Source: Syncephalis plumigaleata (taxonomy: Eukaryota; Zoopagomycota; Zoopagomycetes; Zoopagales; Piptocephalidaceae). Taken from it: a stretch of DNA of 64,000 bases. Below, in pieces: positions 1 through 13,884 of the stretch. Each line of letters opens with the position of its first letter. Positions within the stretch are counted from its first letter, which is position 1. The notes beneath the pieces were generated by a model that saw only the letters and a list, made by a program, of their open reading frames with translations, was not told the origin of the DNA and did no database searches. Both the position numbers and the translations under genes were made by a program. The stretch is from the NCBI GenBank assembly GCA_025201365.1, contig JAIXMF010000001.1:248001-312000 (forward strand), written 5' to 3'.

Positions 1-1500
1 CATGCAGGTTAGTCGACCAGGAATGTACTGCTATAGCTTCTCCTGGTAGTATGCCACTTGCTAAAGCGTATTGTTTGGTTAATACCGCTCACAGCAAACG
101 CTGCTTCTCAATAGTTCATTGACAGCACAGCTTGTTGCTTGTGCTGATAGCTCGTTCGCTTACTCGTCTACTACTCTATTCATACACTCGTATCTCTATT
201 GTTTATTTGTATTCTACACGGTAAGTGGTGTATACGCGGTATTCACTCTATTCACTAGTTGCTGCTACTGCTCCTCTTTCTTGTTGTATCAACTCTGTTT
301 ATTTGTTTATTTGTTTGTATTCTATAAGCATATGTGCTCATTCGCTCTATTCACTCCTACTGCTATCCATACTACTTGTTCCTCTGTTTCTATTCTCATT
401 CAGCCAATAAACACCATATCAACTTCATACATATCATTGTATTCTCTACACTCTATTGAGCATACTTTGCTTTCAACCAATACAACTAGCTACTACTACT
501 ACTACCGCTATTCCTATCATTCATATTCAGTTATCAGCACTATGCAGTCAACTAGAATATATCACTCATCCACTCACTGATTATGCATTAATATCAATGG
601 ATGTATATTTACCTGTAGTCATTGTAATGAATTGTATAGCAAATCATCGAACAACACAATAGATACTGATCATCTGACGTGATCGTGCGTGCATTGACAT
701 GGATACACTATTACTACCTAATACTTGAATCATGACCTATAACTGAATGACAGCATGGCTTACAAGTAGAAACAATGGTTTAATGGTCATTGCCATTATA
801 GTTGGAGTGTATTCAATGACTTGTCTATTATCTCGAATGCTCTAATGTTAGCTAGTTGCATACCAATGCATTATGTAGATCGAGCTATTATTGAAACTAA
901 ATCGAATTCCATTCCATTTCCATATCAATCATGCACGTTTCAATTGCAGCTGAATTCAATACATTATTCTGGATTTTATCCACGTTAGCTGTAACAGAAT
1001 CAGGACCCTAATAGCATTCAGTATCTATTATGGCCTTTATCCATGCTGGTTTGCAATAAAGTCAGTACCCTAATGTCATTCAATGCCTATAATTAGTGAC
1101 TACACATGGCGAAATGCCATGCTGTATTTATTTGATACTTCGTTTGAAAGACATTCCAATGCTCATTCTGTATTCATCCACGTGAGATGTAACAGAATCA
1201 CAGCTGTAAATGAGTACCGTAAATGCCATTCGATATCTATCATTCGAAATTACACATGGCGAACGGTTCCATGGTTCGTTTGCTGATATAACGTTTGAAA
1301 ACACTTCAATGCCGTACCCATCGACTACTCACCTATAAATTAATTGCCATTTGCTGAACAATTCGATAGCTCACTATTTTCACCTCATTTACACGCACAA
1401 TATACGCACATCCACTTCTTTACTCTTAGACCGTAGCGAACAATATGCGAATAATTCCATTCTACATTAACTATTAGCACTTGTGCTTTAGCGCTTTATC
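1..1500. other. Non-coding stretch, no gene seen
   Basis: No open frame here has protein-like composition. The longest frames are Ser/Tyr/Thr-rich translations of CT-rich DNA. A GTAAGT-like donor occurs near 220 but I found no coding exons around it. The only structure I see is a diverged repeat at about 983-1330, listed separately. The open frame of the kinase-like gene begins near 1478. Confidence 0.6.
983..1330. repeat. Diverged tandem repeat, about 150 bp period
   Basis: Several words recur about 150 bp apart. ACACATGGCGAA occurs near 1102 and 1253, CGTTTGAAA near 1142 and 1292, and GTACC(C/G)TAA followed by a CATTC(A/G)AT word near 1062 and 1218. GTAACAGAATCA recurs near 990 and 1189. 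The copies are well diverged and include smaller subrepeats. They show no splice-site pattern like the micro-exon array at 22-23 kb. Confidence 0.55.
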
Positions 1501-2654
1501 CCAAATATCTAGCGTTCATTCAGTTGGAGGTTCTGCTTTCCAAGAAGGCAAGTTATTCATACGTAGTCTTATCCGACGTCTGTTAACTTGCTTATAGGTC
1601 GTCCAATCAAATCTACGTTTTCCAAGGAATACATTGAGAAAAACAAGGACACATATGGACTATCGAATATACGCTGGGGTGGTGGAGATGTTATGAGCTT
1701 AGCTTTGCACGAGTAGATTGGAACGGCCGCGATGCCTTTCTGAAATGCGACAGACATTGAAGGAAATAGCTGCATTCAACGTAAGTATATCTATCTATTA
1801 TTCAAATAATCTCACTCATCATTTGATATAAAATAGGCATTGAAGAAATGAAGGAGAATTTGGCCCAAGAAGAAGTTGGACCCTGTCTACATGATAGGTC
1901 AACAAAATGTCATGAATCCCTTGCATCAATTTGCCTTTACTAAGGATGGTCCGGTGGATATTAACTTGGCTGATCCCAAACAGATGTACGTATGTCATCT
2001 TTACAGCTTCGTTAAGGGAATGTCCTTATTAGACTACTTTGAAAAAAGTACCCCTGCTCAAGCATATATTGTTACTGCCAGGATATTACCTGATATTATT
2101 AAGGGTATGCATTATGTCATTCATATATAATATGCTTACTAATTGTTCTGTAGGTTTGCTTTATCTTTACAATGCTCGTATTGTTCATAATGATATAGCT
2201 CCGAGAAGTAAGTAAGCATTTATAATAATTGAGTATGCTAATAATGGAATATAGATATTATACTAGAGCAAGATTCAAATGGCAAATACATTCCAAAGAT
2301 TATAGATTACGATTTAGTAATAGTATTTGATGAAAAGACGAATGACTGGGCTCGTATAAATCCGAACAATAAGGAATACTTGTTACCAGATCCACCTCAA
2401 AAATACTCAGCCTGTCATTCCTTTACCTTTTCGATAACAAAATTTTTGAATGGTTCTTTTTTATCGATAATGACACTTTTAAGAAAGGCTCTGAGCTTTC
2501 CGAGTCAGTCGCTATAGAGAAGTTAAACGTTTTTAACGAATGCCTAATTACTGCTGGCCTAAAGAAAAGAGTACCTGGTTTACCATTAAAACTACCTGAT
2601 GTAGAGCCAGCCCTTCCTTCAATGCGTTATCTCTTAAAGCGTATTACACATTAG
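1500..2654 (+). pseudogene. Disrupted protein-kinase-like gene
   Basis: Several exons read as a divergent protein kinase fold. The first part reads VGGSAFQEG, then GRPIKSTFSKEYIEKN. A later exon (about 1876-2104) encodes a segment ending in SFVKGMSLLDYFEK and is spliced (introns 2105-2153 and 2208-2254) to GLLYLYNARIVHNDIAPRN and then KIIDYDLV. HND sits where kinases have HRD, and DYD where they have DFG. The C-terminal part runs through IFEWFFFIDNDTF to a TAG at 2652-2654. The frame is broken at least three times: near 1709, at a TGA near 1853, and near 2400-2425. The intron 1548-1597 would be GC-AG (G|GCAAGT). With this many breaks in 1 kb it is probably a pseudogene, but other genes here carry one-base indels that look like sequence errors, so a living gene is possible. 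No catalytic claim is made. Confidence 0.6.
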
Positions 2655-5600
2655 AACTTGACCGGTTTACTTGCACCGCTCCTATGCGTGCATTAAGAGG
2701 ACTAAGCCACCGCACTTCCTGGTTCTAATCGATACATATTAGTATACGGTAAGTACCGAGCAGTAGCTGATTCATTCTACTAAAATACTAATAGGTCATT
2801 GAATGGATTAGCAATCATATAGACAATGGAATGTGATGACACTCGCACAGCATGACCATACAACTACGCTATCGTGTATGATCTAATGATTTCATCATCG
2901 ATAAAACATATTCACTGTTCATACAATGTATTCTAGCTTTTAAATGTACTGCTGCAATATGATGTGCTCGTCATTAGGAGTATAGCCAGCAATGGCTTGC
3001 TACGTGTATACAACTAGATATACAATGACTATACAGAATGACTAATGCTAACTGATAATTATGAATGGTGAATCTTGCTTACCTGTATGGTAATTCGCAT
3101 ACGTTGCTTGTATTTCCCTCCATTTCATCGACATTTGCAATAACTATTGCTGGACTAGTCGTTGATGATATCACGTATACCTTCATCTCATTATGGTAGA
3201 CTATTCCACTGATGCAACGTACACTTGCTATGTCAATGTATCGAACATGGCGTGTACGCGTATAGATTGACACATGTCAGTAAAATATAATGCCTATGGA
3301 AATAATAATGATAGAATTATAGATAGAATAGTGCGCGTGCAATGACATGTGCTTAAATAGTCGTGACAGCATTAAGCGTGGAATAGACCTGCGGTGTCAA
3401 CAATTACCGATGACACACGTAAATGTCGACATACTGGTATGATATGTGATGACATTCTCCGCAAAGTCAATGATAATGAGCGAGCCTGTGTACAAGCGCT
3501 GTTGACAAATGCAATAACTATACGATATTGTACTACTACTGCACCATACAACTGCTTACTATGGGTAAAGTGAGATACCGGTCAATGTTTATTATTGTTT
3601 TTATACTGTGCAGCTTGCATGCTTTATCTACATGCCAGTCTACGGGAAAATAACCTGTTGAGATGGCAGTACCATTCCATATGGCATTAATTTGCACGTG
3701 ATAGTAAAAATGCCCTGTTTGTCTATCGCGTTGTACTCCCCCTTATCGGCACGCATCATCATCATCCTCATCGTTATTATTGTCATTAAAGAGTAATTTT
3801 AAAAGCATCGTCATTAGTGTACAAAATTGTGCCAGAACATATGGATATAATCCGATAGGATTAGAAGCGAACGATGCTTCCTAGGAGTGTACTGGTGGAA
3901 TGGCTAGTGTAAATACGATAATGGAAGCATAGCCGTGCCAATCTATACCGTTTAATTTATAATGGATACACATTGTGGTATACATTGTCCTATCAATGAA
4001 AAATGCCGGAAGACACGCATAGCAAGCGATGCAAGATAGGAAAACCGCCGTCTCCTTTGCGTACTGCATGCTGTGTAGGCTAGGCAATTAAAAAAACAGT
4101 TATTTTTGCAACTACACTACTTTGCCGTTTTTATCATAAGCCTAGCTCCGCGACACATGCTTCCTCTAACGCTCCATCTTTTACTCGACAATTCTTCGTC
4201 TTCTCGTTATCACGTAGTTACGTGCGACATTCTGTCGGTTTCTTGAAACTTCTTCATCCTCTTTATCTTCTTATTACTTAACGAACAATTTATTGCTGTC
4301 AAATCTTGACGGAAATCATGTAGGTAACAGCGATGATATACGTGTATATAGATTATTGAAAGCGAGAGCTATGATAGTGCGCGTTTGCAACGAGATACAC
4401 ACACGTTGGATTGGTGCACCTTGTTGTGTACGTGCTGATATATTTCTACGGGATATTTATAAAGTGATAGCGTAGTCTATTATTGTTTTTTATTTTGATA
4501 ATACTCGGACGCAATCGATACGTTTTACTATGCTTACCTACATTAGACATGACTTTTATTCGTGAGTATCGATTAATGTGTCCTAGTACGGTCATGCAGC
4601 TCTTGTTATACTAGCAATCATTGATGGCATGAGATTGCTATTCAAGCATAGTATACACTGCTAGCTGCTAGATATGGTTTATAGACGGAATTGTTGGTTA
4701 CCGAAATATGTCGAATTGATCATGATAATGTCAATGTGATGATAGGAATATGCGTGTGTAGGTGTTTATAAAGCTCAGGCTGATTGATTAGCACTAGTGT
4801 TGCCTTATCGGCTTCACGTGCGTTAAATGGATTTCACCATTTTTTGGTTACAATGTGAGAGTCCTGTTATATTGCGATTAATCGGTAACTATAACTAAGG
4901 CCGGTCAGTATGACTAATTAATTTCCGTAAAAGTGTACACGCCATTTATAGCCTGCGATGAGCATCACATTTATTACTTACGCTAATCGTCGATTTCCTC
5001 GTTCACTTCTTATTTATCTCTTGCTCTTCTTGCTCTTCTTGCTCTCTTATATTCGTGTACATAACCGTATGATAGTGTAGCACCTTGTGAATCATCGAAA
5101 AACGCTCACACTTTATACTGACTCGCTTGCGACACTAGCATTCTCTGCGTTTTTGTTAATATACCATCCATCCAGCCACCTATCTACTCATCTATCAATT
5201 ATTATTTATTAATTCATTGGCTAATTGGTTCATGATCATTTCTTTTTATTGACTCGAATAGCTATCTAATTAACGACATCAACCAACGGCCATCACCTTG
5301 CTATTGGTTCTTCTTGACATCACATTATCGCTCAACAGGCTACTGCAACACATCAGCCTGCCGGTTTGCCACATTAACAGGTACGTATGACTGCTGTTGC
5401 CCCAATAGCGTTTCATTCTCGTTTAGGCCCTGGTCATACACTGCCAGGCTTAGATGGTTGCTTATACGCAAACACCGCATTTGGTATGGGCCACGTCAGA
5501 ATGCAGCGCGGTGTCTCGGTCATGCACTCGTCGTGCCTTTGCCATTGCTTGATGTATTCGTTTTAATGGTCAAATTCACCACCTTTGCCTGCAGTTGGAG

Positions 5601-7198
5601 CATAGGTTTTTGCATGGCGGAATATTTGTGATGGTGTCACAGCATACGGCTTTGGTTAGTTGGCAATTTTCCGCGCTTGTTTCACTACCACTAGTGGTAT
5701 TCATATTACTACGAGAACAAAGCGGCTCTTTGTTAGAATGCTGCGCTTTTTTCCCTTTCGTATACCATTGCCAAACAACCATTTCAACCATTAACTCTTG
5801 TTATCTATGTGCACGAACGAGTATGTACATGTGTGTGTGTGTGTGTATGTGTATACGCGTACTCGTGCAGTACAATCCATTCGTTCGCTCGTACACACAC
5901 ACACTAGTGGTTTGTATGCTGGTCCATGCGCCAATAATATGAAGGACTTCTTCAGGACATGACAGGGTATTACTTTTTTTAGCGGCTATTCCTGATAAAC
6001 CGGAATGTACTTGCTACTTGTACATTTTTCTTTTTGCTTTGCTCCCTGAGTCTTCTGCGCACCGGTGTTTTTCGCATTTGCAGCAAGGATGCAGCCACGT
6101 GTATGAGGGGGTTTTCATTCCACATGGTCACCAAATCTTTTGCCTTGATTAATCCATGATTCTTTTTAATTATTCTTCCTTACGCAGCCAACGAATGCCT
6201 ATACTTAAGCGTTTTCGTTTGTTTGCCTGACATCCTGTACCAGCATTGCGTTTCTCGTCTTTTTTATTTTCGCGCGTTTTTTACTTTTCGCTGTCGTTTT
6301 TATATCATCATCATCATCGTCATCATCGTCATCGTCGTCGTCGTCGTTTATTCCGTTCATCACCTCTCACCTATTATTCTCGCTTCTATAATCTCGTATC
6401 TGCGAATAGTCTATACGTACATTCGTGGAAATACCCATCATCAACATTATCGTTTACTAGTCCGTTTACCAACGGTACCTCCCTCTCCCTCCTACTTCGC
6501 TTCTATCATTATTGTCACATCTCGCGATACTCAGCATTTCGTTTTATTGCGTTTGTATTATTTGCGTCTCTTTTTAACCTATTCACTGAAGCAACCCGCC
6601 CTCTCTCTCACTCTCTCTCCCCTCTCACTCTCTAGTGTATTGATACGAACATCCGTGCAACCTTGCCTTACCGTTCAAACTCAATATTACTATCATTAAT
6701 TCTTTTATTATCTGATCTACTTTATAGCACACCAACTATCCCTTTATTCCATCTATAACAGGCTGTATATATCCGGTTATATTTACTTTCTTTGTCCCTT
6801 GTATTTGTTCCAAAGCCTGTTAGGTACCTGATCATCTTCATAACGGTGATCGTTCAGCCATTCGATCAAATATCCTTGGTGGTACCTCTAATTGTCAAGT
6901 GTGCTAACGCGTAAGTTCCTGGAGGAGTGTATACACACGTACACATACGCGTATCAGGTAAGTTGGTTGTCAGTACGCGAATTGTTTCTTCTTTGTATAT
7001 GTTATTCGTAGAGCGTAGCATTTGTCTGGATCCTCTCCTGGGGAATGATATTTACTTTTCATGCATGTGCACGCGATTTTTATGCACAACTGCAGTGTAT
7101 GGCCTTACCTTTACAAGGAATCACTGCAATCTTATTATCGTCTATAATGGCCAGGCAACGTTGCGTCATGTATATGGAAGAAAGAATGTCTGGCCATT

Positions 7199-7230
<32 letters not shown>
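7199..7230. repeat. (AGT)n microsatellite
   Basis: A run of about ten perfect AGT units in the non-coding region upstream of the zinc-finger gene. CTG/CTA-type imperfect triplet runs also occur at about 8476-8550. No function is visible. Confidence 0.9.
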
Positions 7231-9739
7231 TCCAGATGCACTATCATGCTCGACTATGGCTGTAGTCTCGCCAAGTCGTCCAACTAGGCCTTTTACTTTT
7301 TCATACGCAGCCTGCCATTATGGCAGTTCTGATACCAGTTGTTCAATGGATAGGAAGATGAAAAGAAAAATGCAGATAACCGGAATGGTTGACAGGATTA
7401 CATTACTCTGTAAAGCATGATAATGTAGCCCCTTTGTTGTTGCCATATGTATACATACTACTAGTATTACTAGTATTACTACTACTAGTAAAAGTGGCTG
7501 TTTTCATTGCCATATTGATCAATGCAACACAATCAATCATAGAGCCGGAATAATCATTTTTATTATTGCTAATAATGCTTCTTTCATTTCTATTGATTGT
7601 ACAAGAGATTAGCAATCTGGTGCAAAAGTGCCGTAATGGAATGACGCATCAGCTCTTACATTATCGTTATTTGTTATTTCCCTTGCCAACTGTTGCTCCC
7701 TTATCCTTCCGTCAAGTTGCTTCCTATTGCGCATGCTTATCGCTAGACTAGACTGAACTGGACTAGGCTGAACTGGGCTGTGGCAGATGCATGGAGAAGA
7801 AGCTGCGGTTTCCCCTGGTCTCTGTGAATGCGTGTTCATTAGCCCCTTCTCGTTGCTATCATTATCGTGTACTATTGCTGCTCCCGCTGCCGATGCATCT
7901 ACCCTTCTCCATGTGCGTGCACAGATAAAAATCTCGTACTGTGAGGAGGAGGGGGAGGGGGAGGCCCACTCCACTTTGCGGGATTACGCGATACAGATGG
8001 TGGCGAATTTTCAGCCATAGGATTGTAATCACTCCCCCCCTTGTCTATCGACTGTTTGCCTTTCGCGATAAGCACATGTGATTATTCATTCATTTATTTA
8101 TTTCTTAGTAAGCATTAGTAAATCCATACTTTATTTGAATTATACACGGACGCTACATAAATAGATGACGATAATCATGCTTATCATCATCATTATGGTG
8201 TATTTATTGATCATTGACTAGAGTCATTTCATTTCCTTAATGCTTGTTCGTTATCATCGTAGACTTACGCGCGTACACGCGTACTCGTCGGCGCATTAAC
8301 CGACTTGTCAAGTATGTCATCATTCTTTGTAAAAAAGTGTAAACGAATCCCCTGGTCATTATCCTCGATCATATTGCGTGCATATTTACGCCTTGACTAG
8401 TGCGTGTCATGAGACGCACACATCTAACGAGTGGCATAGTCATTGCTTCTATGACTGCTTCTTCTTTTCTTTGCTTCTACTGCTTCTACTGCTACTGCTA
8501 CTACTGCTACTGCTAGTACTATTACTACTGCTGCTGATACTACTGCTGATGCTGTTTGGTCTCCGTGTAGTTGCCGCTGTCGCCCCTTTGCTGCATCCCC
8601 TTTTCCGAGTGGTACGCTCGTTTTAGATGGCATATGCGTTTTAATGTGTCTCCTGCGCTTGCGTAACCGTTATTAGACTCCCACTCCTACTGGGTCGGGA
8701 TGCGTATACAGCGTCACCAGCAGCCAGCACTCTTTTGCCATATGCCCCTTTTATGCCAACGCACGCGCATTATCTCCATTCCCATTATCCTTGGAATAAT
8801 ATACGAGCGCTGGCGGCCATATAAAATATACACTAGTGACCGTGCGTGTTTCCCCGCGTACATATACAACTTATCGTCGTATCCCCACTAAGTGCGTGTG
8901 TGTGTAATCATATATATATATATTGCTTTTTCTTCTCTCTCTATCTTTTTCTTTCTATATCTTGCATTGGCTGCTGATTGTGTGAGCATTTCTTTTTCTT
9001 TATCGCGAGACAAGCCAACATATAGGTTCTCTCTCACTCTCACTCTCTCGCGTGTGCTTTCTTTTTTATTCTGCGTTTTTGCTCTTCTCTACACGACACC
9101 GTACACATAGTTACTAGTGCAGTGGCAGTTGTGTTGTTTCTCTTTTCACACTTTCAATTCTAGATTGATTTCCAATTTTGTTTACATTACGGTTTTCATC
9201 CAAACCATAAAAAGCAAACAGACTGTTGATCACTCAACGCGTTTGTGGCACATTATCATCGCCTTTACAGTAGCGACACTTCACGTTTGTGCGTTTGAGC
9301 CTCTAACGGTACTTGGTGTATCCTAGTGCCACACTACCTGATTATATCCATTTTGTATTGCTTTCTCTCTTTCGCTCCCTCTTACTCACTATCTCACTAT
9401 CTCATTATCTCACCCACTCTCACACCTTCCCTTCTCCTCACACACACTATTTTCGGTTCTTGATAGGCAAGACGGCAATTACTCAAACCGTCATTATAGA
9501 GCGTCAACCTAGAACGTTGGCTCCGATTTGTCACACACACGGGTAACAGTTGCTTCGCCAACTAGAGTTGCCGTTATCTATTCGCATTATTCCGATTGGT
9601 TTAACCCCGCCATTTTGCGATTGCTTATAATATTTATTTATTATTGTATCCAGACTACTTACTTATTGTTGATCTTGTTCTAGTTATCTATTCATTCGCC
9701 TATTAATTATTAACTCACTCACTTATTAACTCTACCGGT

Positions 9740-9792
9740 GACGCACTACTATCTGTCTATCTATCAGTCTGTGTTCCATTTCAGGTAAGCAC
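9740..9792 (+). promoter_or_regulatory. Candidate recursive splice (ratchet) site, TTTCAG|GTAAGC
   Basis: A pyrimidine-rich run ends in a strong 3' splice site (CCATTTCAG, G at 9784) that abuts a strong 5' splice site (GTAAGC from 9785). Such joined AG|GT sites act as zero-length exons in recursive splicing of long introns. Here it could lie in a long leader of the zinc-finger gene. It may equally be an ordinary exon end with a donor only. The sequence cannot tell these apart. Confidence 0.35.
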
Positions 9793-12201
9793 ATTTATTT
9801 TTATTTTTATTTTTTTATTTTGAAACAAATCATACATCTACACACATAAAAGGCCACCATGAGGTGACATGATATTGACAGCATGCTGTGATAACCTCCA
9901 TGCTCCTCACTTCATCTATAGCATTGTCACGATATGTGTATCATCATTGCTATTCTACTATGGTACATGTCAATGGATGCACACATTACTTGATTAGCAC
10001 TAAGCGTAGCATGTTGATTATCGGCGATTTCTCTTTGTGTGGTGCGTTTGTCTTCACGTGAAACTACCTTTTTTAGGTAGAGTTAAACACCGCCACGAGT
10101 TGTCATATTACAATCAAAGCATTTTTTTTCCTTTATCCTCTTCATTGCATGATCTCCTTAGTAATGCATGGCATACTCAGACCTCTTACGCTTCACGCCT
10201 CGACTTGTCTATATCAATGACCCGATTGGCTAGATATAGAAAGGCGAGAATGCGAATAGTAAGAGGGGAAGAAGAAGAAGAAGCAAGAGGAGGAGGTGGA
10301 GGAAAAAAGGAGAGCCCGACAGGCCCAATAACCATAGTGAGGAGGAAGCATTCTTATTCTTTTTGTGTGTGTGTGTGTGTCCCATTAATGAAAGAGGAGA
10401 GACCCTTATCTTCTAATCCGTATTTTCCTTTTCTTTTTGAGTGACATCGGAAGTATACGGAGAATTTTTCTTTTTAATCCGACCTTTGACTCTCCTATAC
10501 CACACCCTGTATGTGTGTATCTATTTGTTTCTGCTTCTCTCCGTTTGTGTGTCATTATGTAGAAGGGGCAAGCTTGCTTCAGTAACATACAACAGTTTGA
10601 AAATACGCGATATGTCAACCCGATTTATCCATGATGAGCTGTTGTTTATTTTCCGGATGGCCACCATCTTCCTTGGCTTGTTTCAATGGTTTAGAACGTG
10701 TTTTTTTTCAGCCACGTGGCGTATCAATGCTTGTACTTTGGTTTCATGTTTGTATTTGCTATACCAGTCTCGTTCTCTCTCTCGTTCTCTCTCTCCCCTT
10801 CCCTGGCATACTACGCGTAAAAATAGGCCAGCTGCACATTTCATGAGTGGCAACATGGCGGATGAGGTGATCGTGCCTTGTCTCTCGTTAGTCCTACCAT
10901 TTCCGTTCAGAGCCATTTATTCTCCGCGGGCTAATCTGGCACACTGGCAAGTGTGTTCCATGTGGATGCGTCATTCGTAACAACATGGTCCTTCCTTGTT
11001 TGCCTTTCTCGGTGACCCCGCTCTATGAGTCCAAGGGTTTATCGGCCTTATAGACTATCACATGTAAATGAACGCGATAACGCCACTTGGTTAATGCGCG
11101 CTACCCCGCTCCCCTTGTTACTCTTCTCTAGTATCTGCCTTTAACTTTTCGATTTTTTTTTCGTTACTTTTTTTTTGAATAGCTTTATTCGTTGTCTCTT
11201 TCATTTGCGTTTTGCGTCTTTTCTACTCGCACTTTTGCGATTCACCTATCGTCGTCTTCACTTCATCCATCTCGCTCTATCGCACCTTATCACTCTACTA
11301 CTACTTCCACTACTACTTCCACTACTACTGCCACATTAACATCGCCCTTGCCATTATCTTCTTCTTCTTCTTCTTCTCCACCTACTCCTACTCCTCTTTT
11401 TCTACTCGATTGAACAACTTCACCTCTATCCTCCTTCACCTTTGTCGATTTGCGCTCTATCCATCTATCCTCGCCATTAGGCGCGTGTATCTATATTTTA
11501 CTTGTTGATGCCGCGCGCTTTATTGCTTTCGCTCTATCTTCCCTTTACCCACCTCTTATCCATTTGTTGTCCGGCTATTTCTTCTTCGTCGACCTTCTCG
11601 TGGTGTGTTTGCGTTGCTGGTTCAGTGGCTATTGTTCATTAGTGTGATTCCACTGTGGTTTGTAAATGCCAATACTAAAAGTACTGTAGATTCCTAGTTA
11701 GTTAGTTACTTTGTTAGTTCTATCTCTTACAACATCGTTCATTCATTTAAACGACAACTACAGACTATTGTTATTGGATTGTGATATCACATCATTATCG
11801 TTATATACACGCACACCTATTACAAACCAGATCAACGCGTATTTCGAGTATTTCAGTTTATTTTGCGTATAGGCTATAGAATTTTTGATCCGGAAAATAT
11901 TGTTATCGTTTCTATCGAATACATACATACACACAAACACATACGCACATTTATCGTCATTATCACTTATCAGCACCAATTTTGTTATACGCGCTAATTG
12001 TGGTCGATCTTTCCTTATCGTAGAATTATTCACTCACGCTTTCTTCCTAACCACATTGTTATTGTTGCTGTTGCTGCTTCAACTGTTGATTCATAGGCCA
12101 TTGATCGTTGATTCGTATAGTATTCATTTAAAGCTGGTGTCGTTCAAAATCAGCTTAAATCGAGGCTCGAACAAAGTAACCGATTTGTGCATCTTACGAA
12201 T

Positions 12202-13884
12202 ATGGATTCAATGACACAACCACGTGGTATCTACTCGCAACCACCGGCATCCATGCTGACTCCATCTAGACGAGCCACCATGGAGAATGGTAGTGGTATT
12301 GCTCGATCAGATCTATTTACAGCTGGTCCAGTAAGGAACAATAGTACGATACAGTTACCGCCACTTCATCATAATGGATCAACTACTGCCACCATTACAG
12401 CTACCACCACTACTACAGCCACTACTACTCCTGGTACGACATCGTCTGATGTGTTTTATTCGCGTCGTGATGAATCGACAAATTCTCGAAATGCCATTGC
12501 GGTCGCATCGACTGTAACCACAGGCAATGGCAATGCTGAATCATCGTCAACCGATGCTAAACCACGCGCTTATCAATGCGAAATATGCTTACGAGCATTT
12601 CGACGTCTAGAACATCTTACCCGTCATTTGCGTACACACACGGGTGAGAAGCCACATCAATGTTTGCATATTGGTTGTGGTAAGCGATTCTCGCGTCAGG
12701 ATGAATTGCGTCGACATACGCGTATTCACACTGAACCACGAACTCGTAAACCACGTCGATCTCGTTTGCTTACTGGTGTATCTGCAACCTCCACCACTAC
12801 CACCACAACGATGTCTGCTACCAACAATGCTGCTATGGCTAGTGCCACTATCACTAGTACGACCACGATGCCTACCTCAGGTCAATCATCATCCGCATCA
12901 CCCTCACCATCGTCATCCGTATCGTTGTCATCTATGCTACTAGCAGGATCTCAACGTGACTACGACTTGTCCACCGGTCCTGTAGGTTCATTTTCATTGG
13001 CAAATCATCAATTCGATCATGATATGCTAGCCACTGAAGAGGCACGTAATGGTGCAGCGGCTATTCTCTCGTTGTCTGGTCGTCATCATCTACCTGACGC
13101 GGCATCGTCGCATCACTGGTCTGCATTGTCGTCATCATCTTCGTCGTCGCCCGTCTATGGACCACAACATACATCGACATCTGGTCATAACTCGCCTGTC
13201 TACACGGCTAGTAGTCCGCCATCGCTCCAATCTCCATTGGACTCGCCTTCATCGGGTAGTCGTCCTCAGAGTAAGAGCTCGTCGCCAGATTGCACACCTC
13301 TACCATCGCCACGTCTATTAATGGAGACATTTGCTGATCAGCAATTCGTTCCCTCATTATCAAAGGATGTTGGCTTAGTCCCACACCATTCGCAACATCA
13401 TGTTCAGCACCAACACTCGCACCAGCATCCGCATCAGCACCAGCATCCGCACCAGCACCACTCGTCGCATGCATTGCATTGTTCTCCGTATCATTCTACG
13501 TATACGACATCGTTGCCAACATGGTCAAAGCACATGGCACCCGCATCATCATCATCATCAGCATTGTCATCTTCCTCGCCTTCACACGCCGTACTAGACA
13601 CGTCCATGGTAGCGAGTTCAGATGCTCGGCTGGGCCAGCATCATTCACACCACTCGTATAGTCAGCATAGTCATCATCATCATCATCATCATCATCTACC
13701 GTTGACTTTCTCGTTACCACCTCCACCGGCACCAATGGAGTGTCATCGACCTCGTATGGCTTTACCGTCACTAATGCCACCCCTACCCTCAATGGTCTCA
13801 CCCGGACGTCCATTGAGCTTGCCACTACCACGTCTAGGAGAGTCTACAACGCGTGATTGTCCATTTGCCTTAGGGCCTTTCTAG
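12202..13884 (+). CDS. C2H2 zinc-finger repressor of the MIG1/CreA type
   Basis: A single-exon protein of 560 residues. Two tandem C2H2 fingers lie at about 126-146 (C126, C129, H142, H146) and 154-176 (C154, C159, H172, H176), joined by a TGEKP linker. The helices RRLEHLTRH and SRQDELRRH are those of glucose repressors Mig1/CreA, which bind GC-rich SYGGRG sites. Most relatives have SDEL where this protein has QDEL. A basic stretch (TRKPRRSR) follows the fingers. The rest is low-complexity Ser/Thr, with His-rich blocks near 400-430 and 475-500 and a Pro-rich end. I chose the ATG at 12202 because the codon opening the frame at 12187 is GTG. Likely role: nuclear repressor in carbon-source control. 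The function is inferred from the fingers alone; related C2H2 factors share this motif. Confidence 0.85.
   Translation: MDSMTQPRGIYSQPPASMLTPSRRATMENGSGIARSDLFTAGPVRNNSTIQLPPLHHNGSTTATITATTTTTATTTPGTTSSDVFYSRRDESTNSRNAIAVASTVTTGNGNAESSSTDAKPRAYQCEICLRAFRRLEHLTRHLRTHTGEKPHQCLHIGCGKRFSRQDELRRHTRIHTEPRTRKPRRSRLLTGVSATSTTTTTTMSATNNAAMASATITSTTTMPTSGQSSSASPSPSSSVSLSSMLLAGSQRDYDLSTGPVGSFSLANHQFDHDMLATEEARNGAAAILSLSGRHHLPDAASSHHWSALSSSSSSSPVYGPQHTSTSGHNSPVYTASSPPSLQSPLDSPSSGSRPQSKSSSPDCTPLPSPRLLMETFADQQFVPSLSKDVGLVPHHSQHHVQHQHSHQHPHQHQHPHQHHSSHALHCSPYHSTYTTSLPTWSKHMAPASSSSSALSSSSPSHAVLDTSMVASSDARLGQHHSHHSYSQHSHHHHHHHHLPLTFSLPPPPAPMECHRPRMALPSLMPPLPSMVSPGRPLSLPLPRLGESTTRDCPFALGPF

Larger units (their letters stand above)
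2655..12201. other. Long gene-poor, pyrimidine-rich region upstream of the zinc-finger gene
   Basis: About 9.5 kb holds no recognisable protein. Open frames are translations of CT- or TAG/CTA-rich DNA. From roughly 5 kb, and strongly from 8.9 to 11.5 kb, the plus strand is rich in T and C with long CTCTCT and TTCTTC runs, as found just upstream of other genes in this window. Good 5' splice sites lie at 5381 (CAG|GTACGT), 6958 (CAG|GTAAGT) and 9785 (CAG|GTAAGC). This suggests a long, spliced plus-strand leader or a non-coding transcript reading toward the gene at 12202. No transfer RNA or other structured RNA was recognised. Confidence 0.5.

Noticed and set aside
119-580. 153-codon Ser/Tyr/Thr-rich open frame
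   Set aside because: Low-complexity translation of CT- and TA-rich DNA with no ATG at its start and no recognisable motif.
3079-3273. 64-codon minus-strand open frame ending near a CAG|GTAAGC donor
   Set aside because: The donor is suggestive, but there is no ATG, no coding continuation after any acceptor, and no recognised similarity.
5314-6699. Open frames of 100-158 codons in the zinc-finger upstream region
   Set aside because: Composition tracks the local pyrimidine and triplet repeats. Overlapping frames are equally open, and nothing resembles a known protein.
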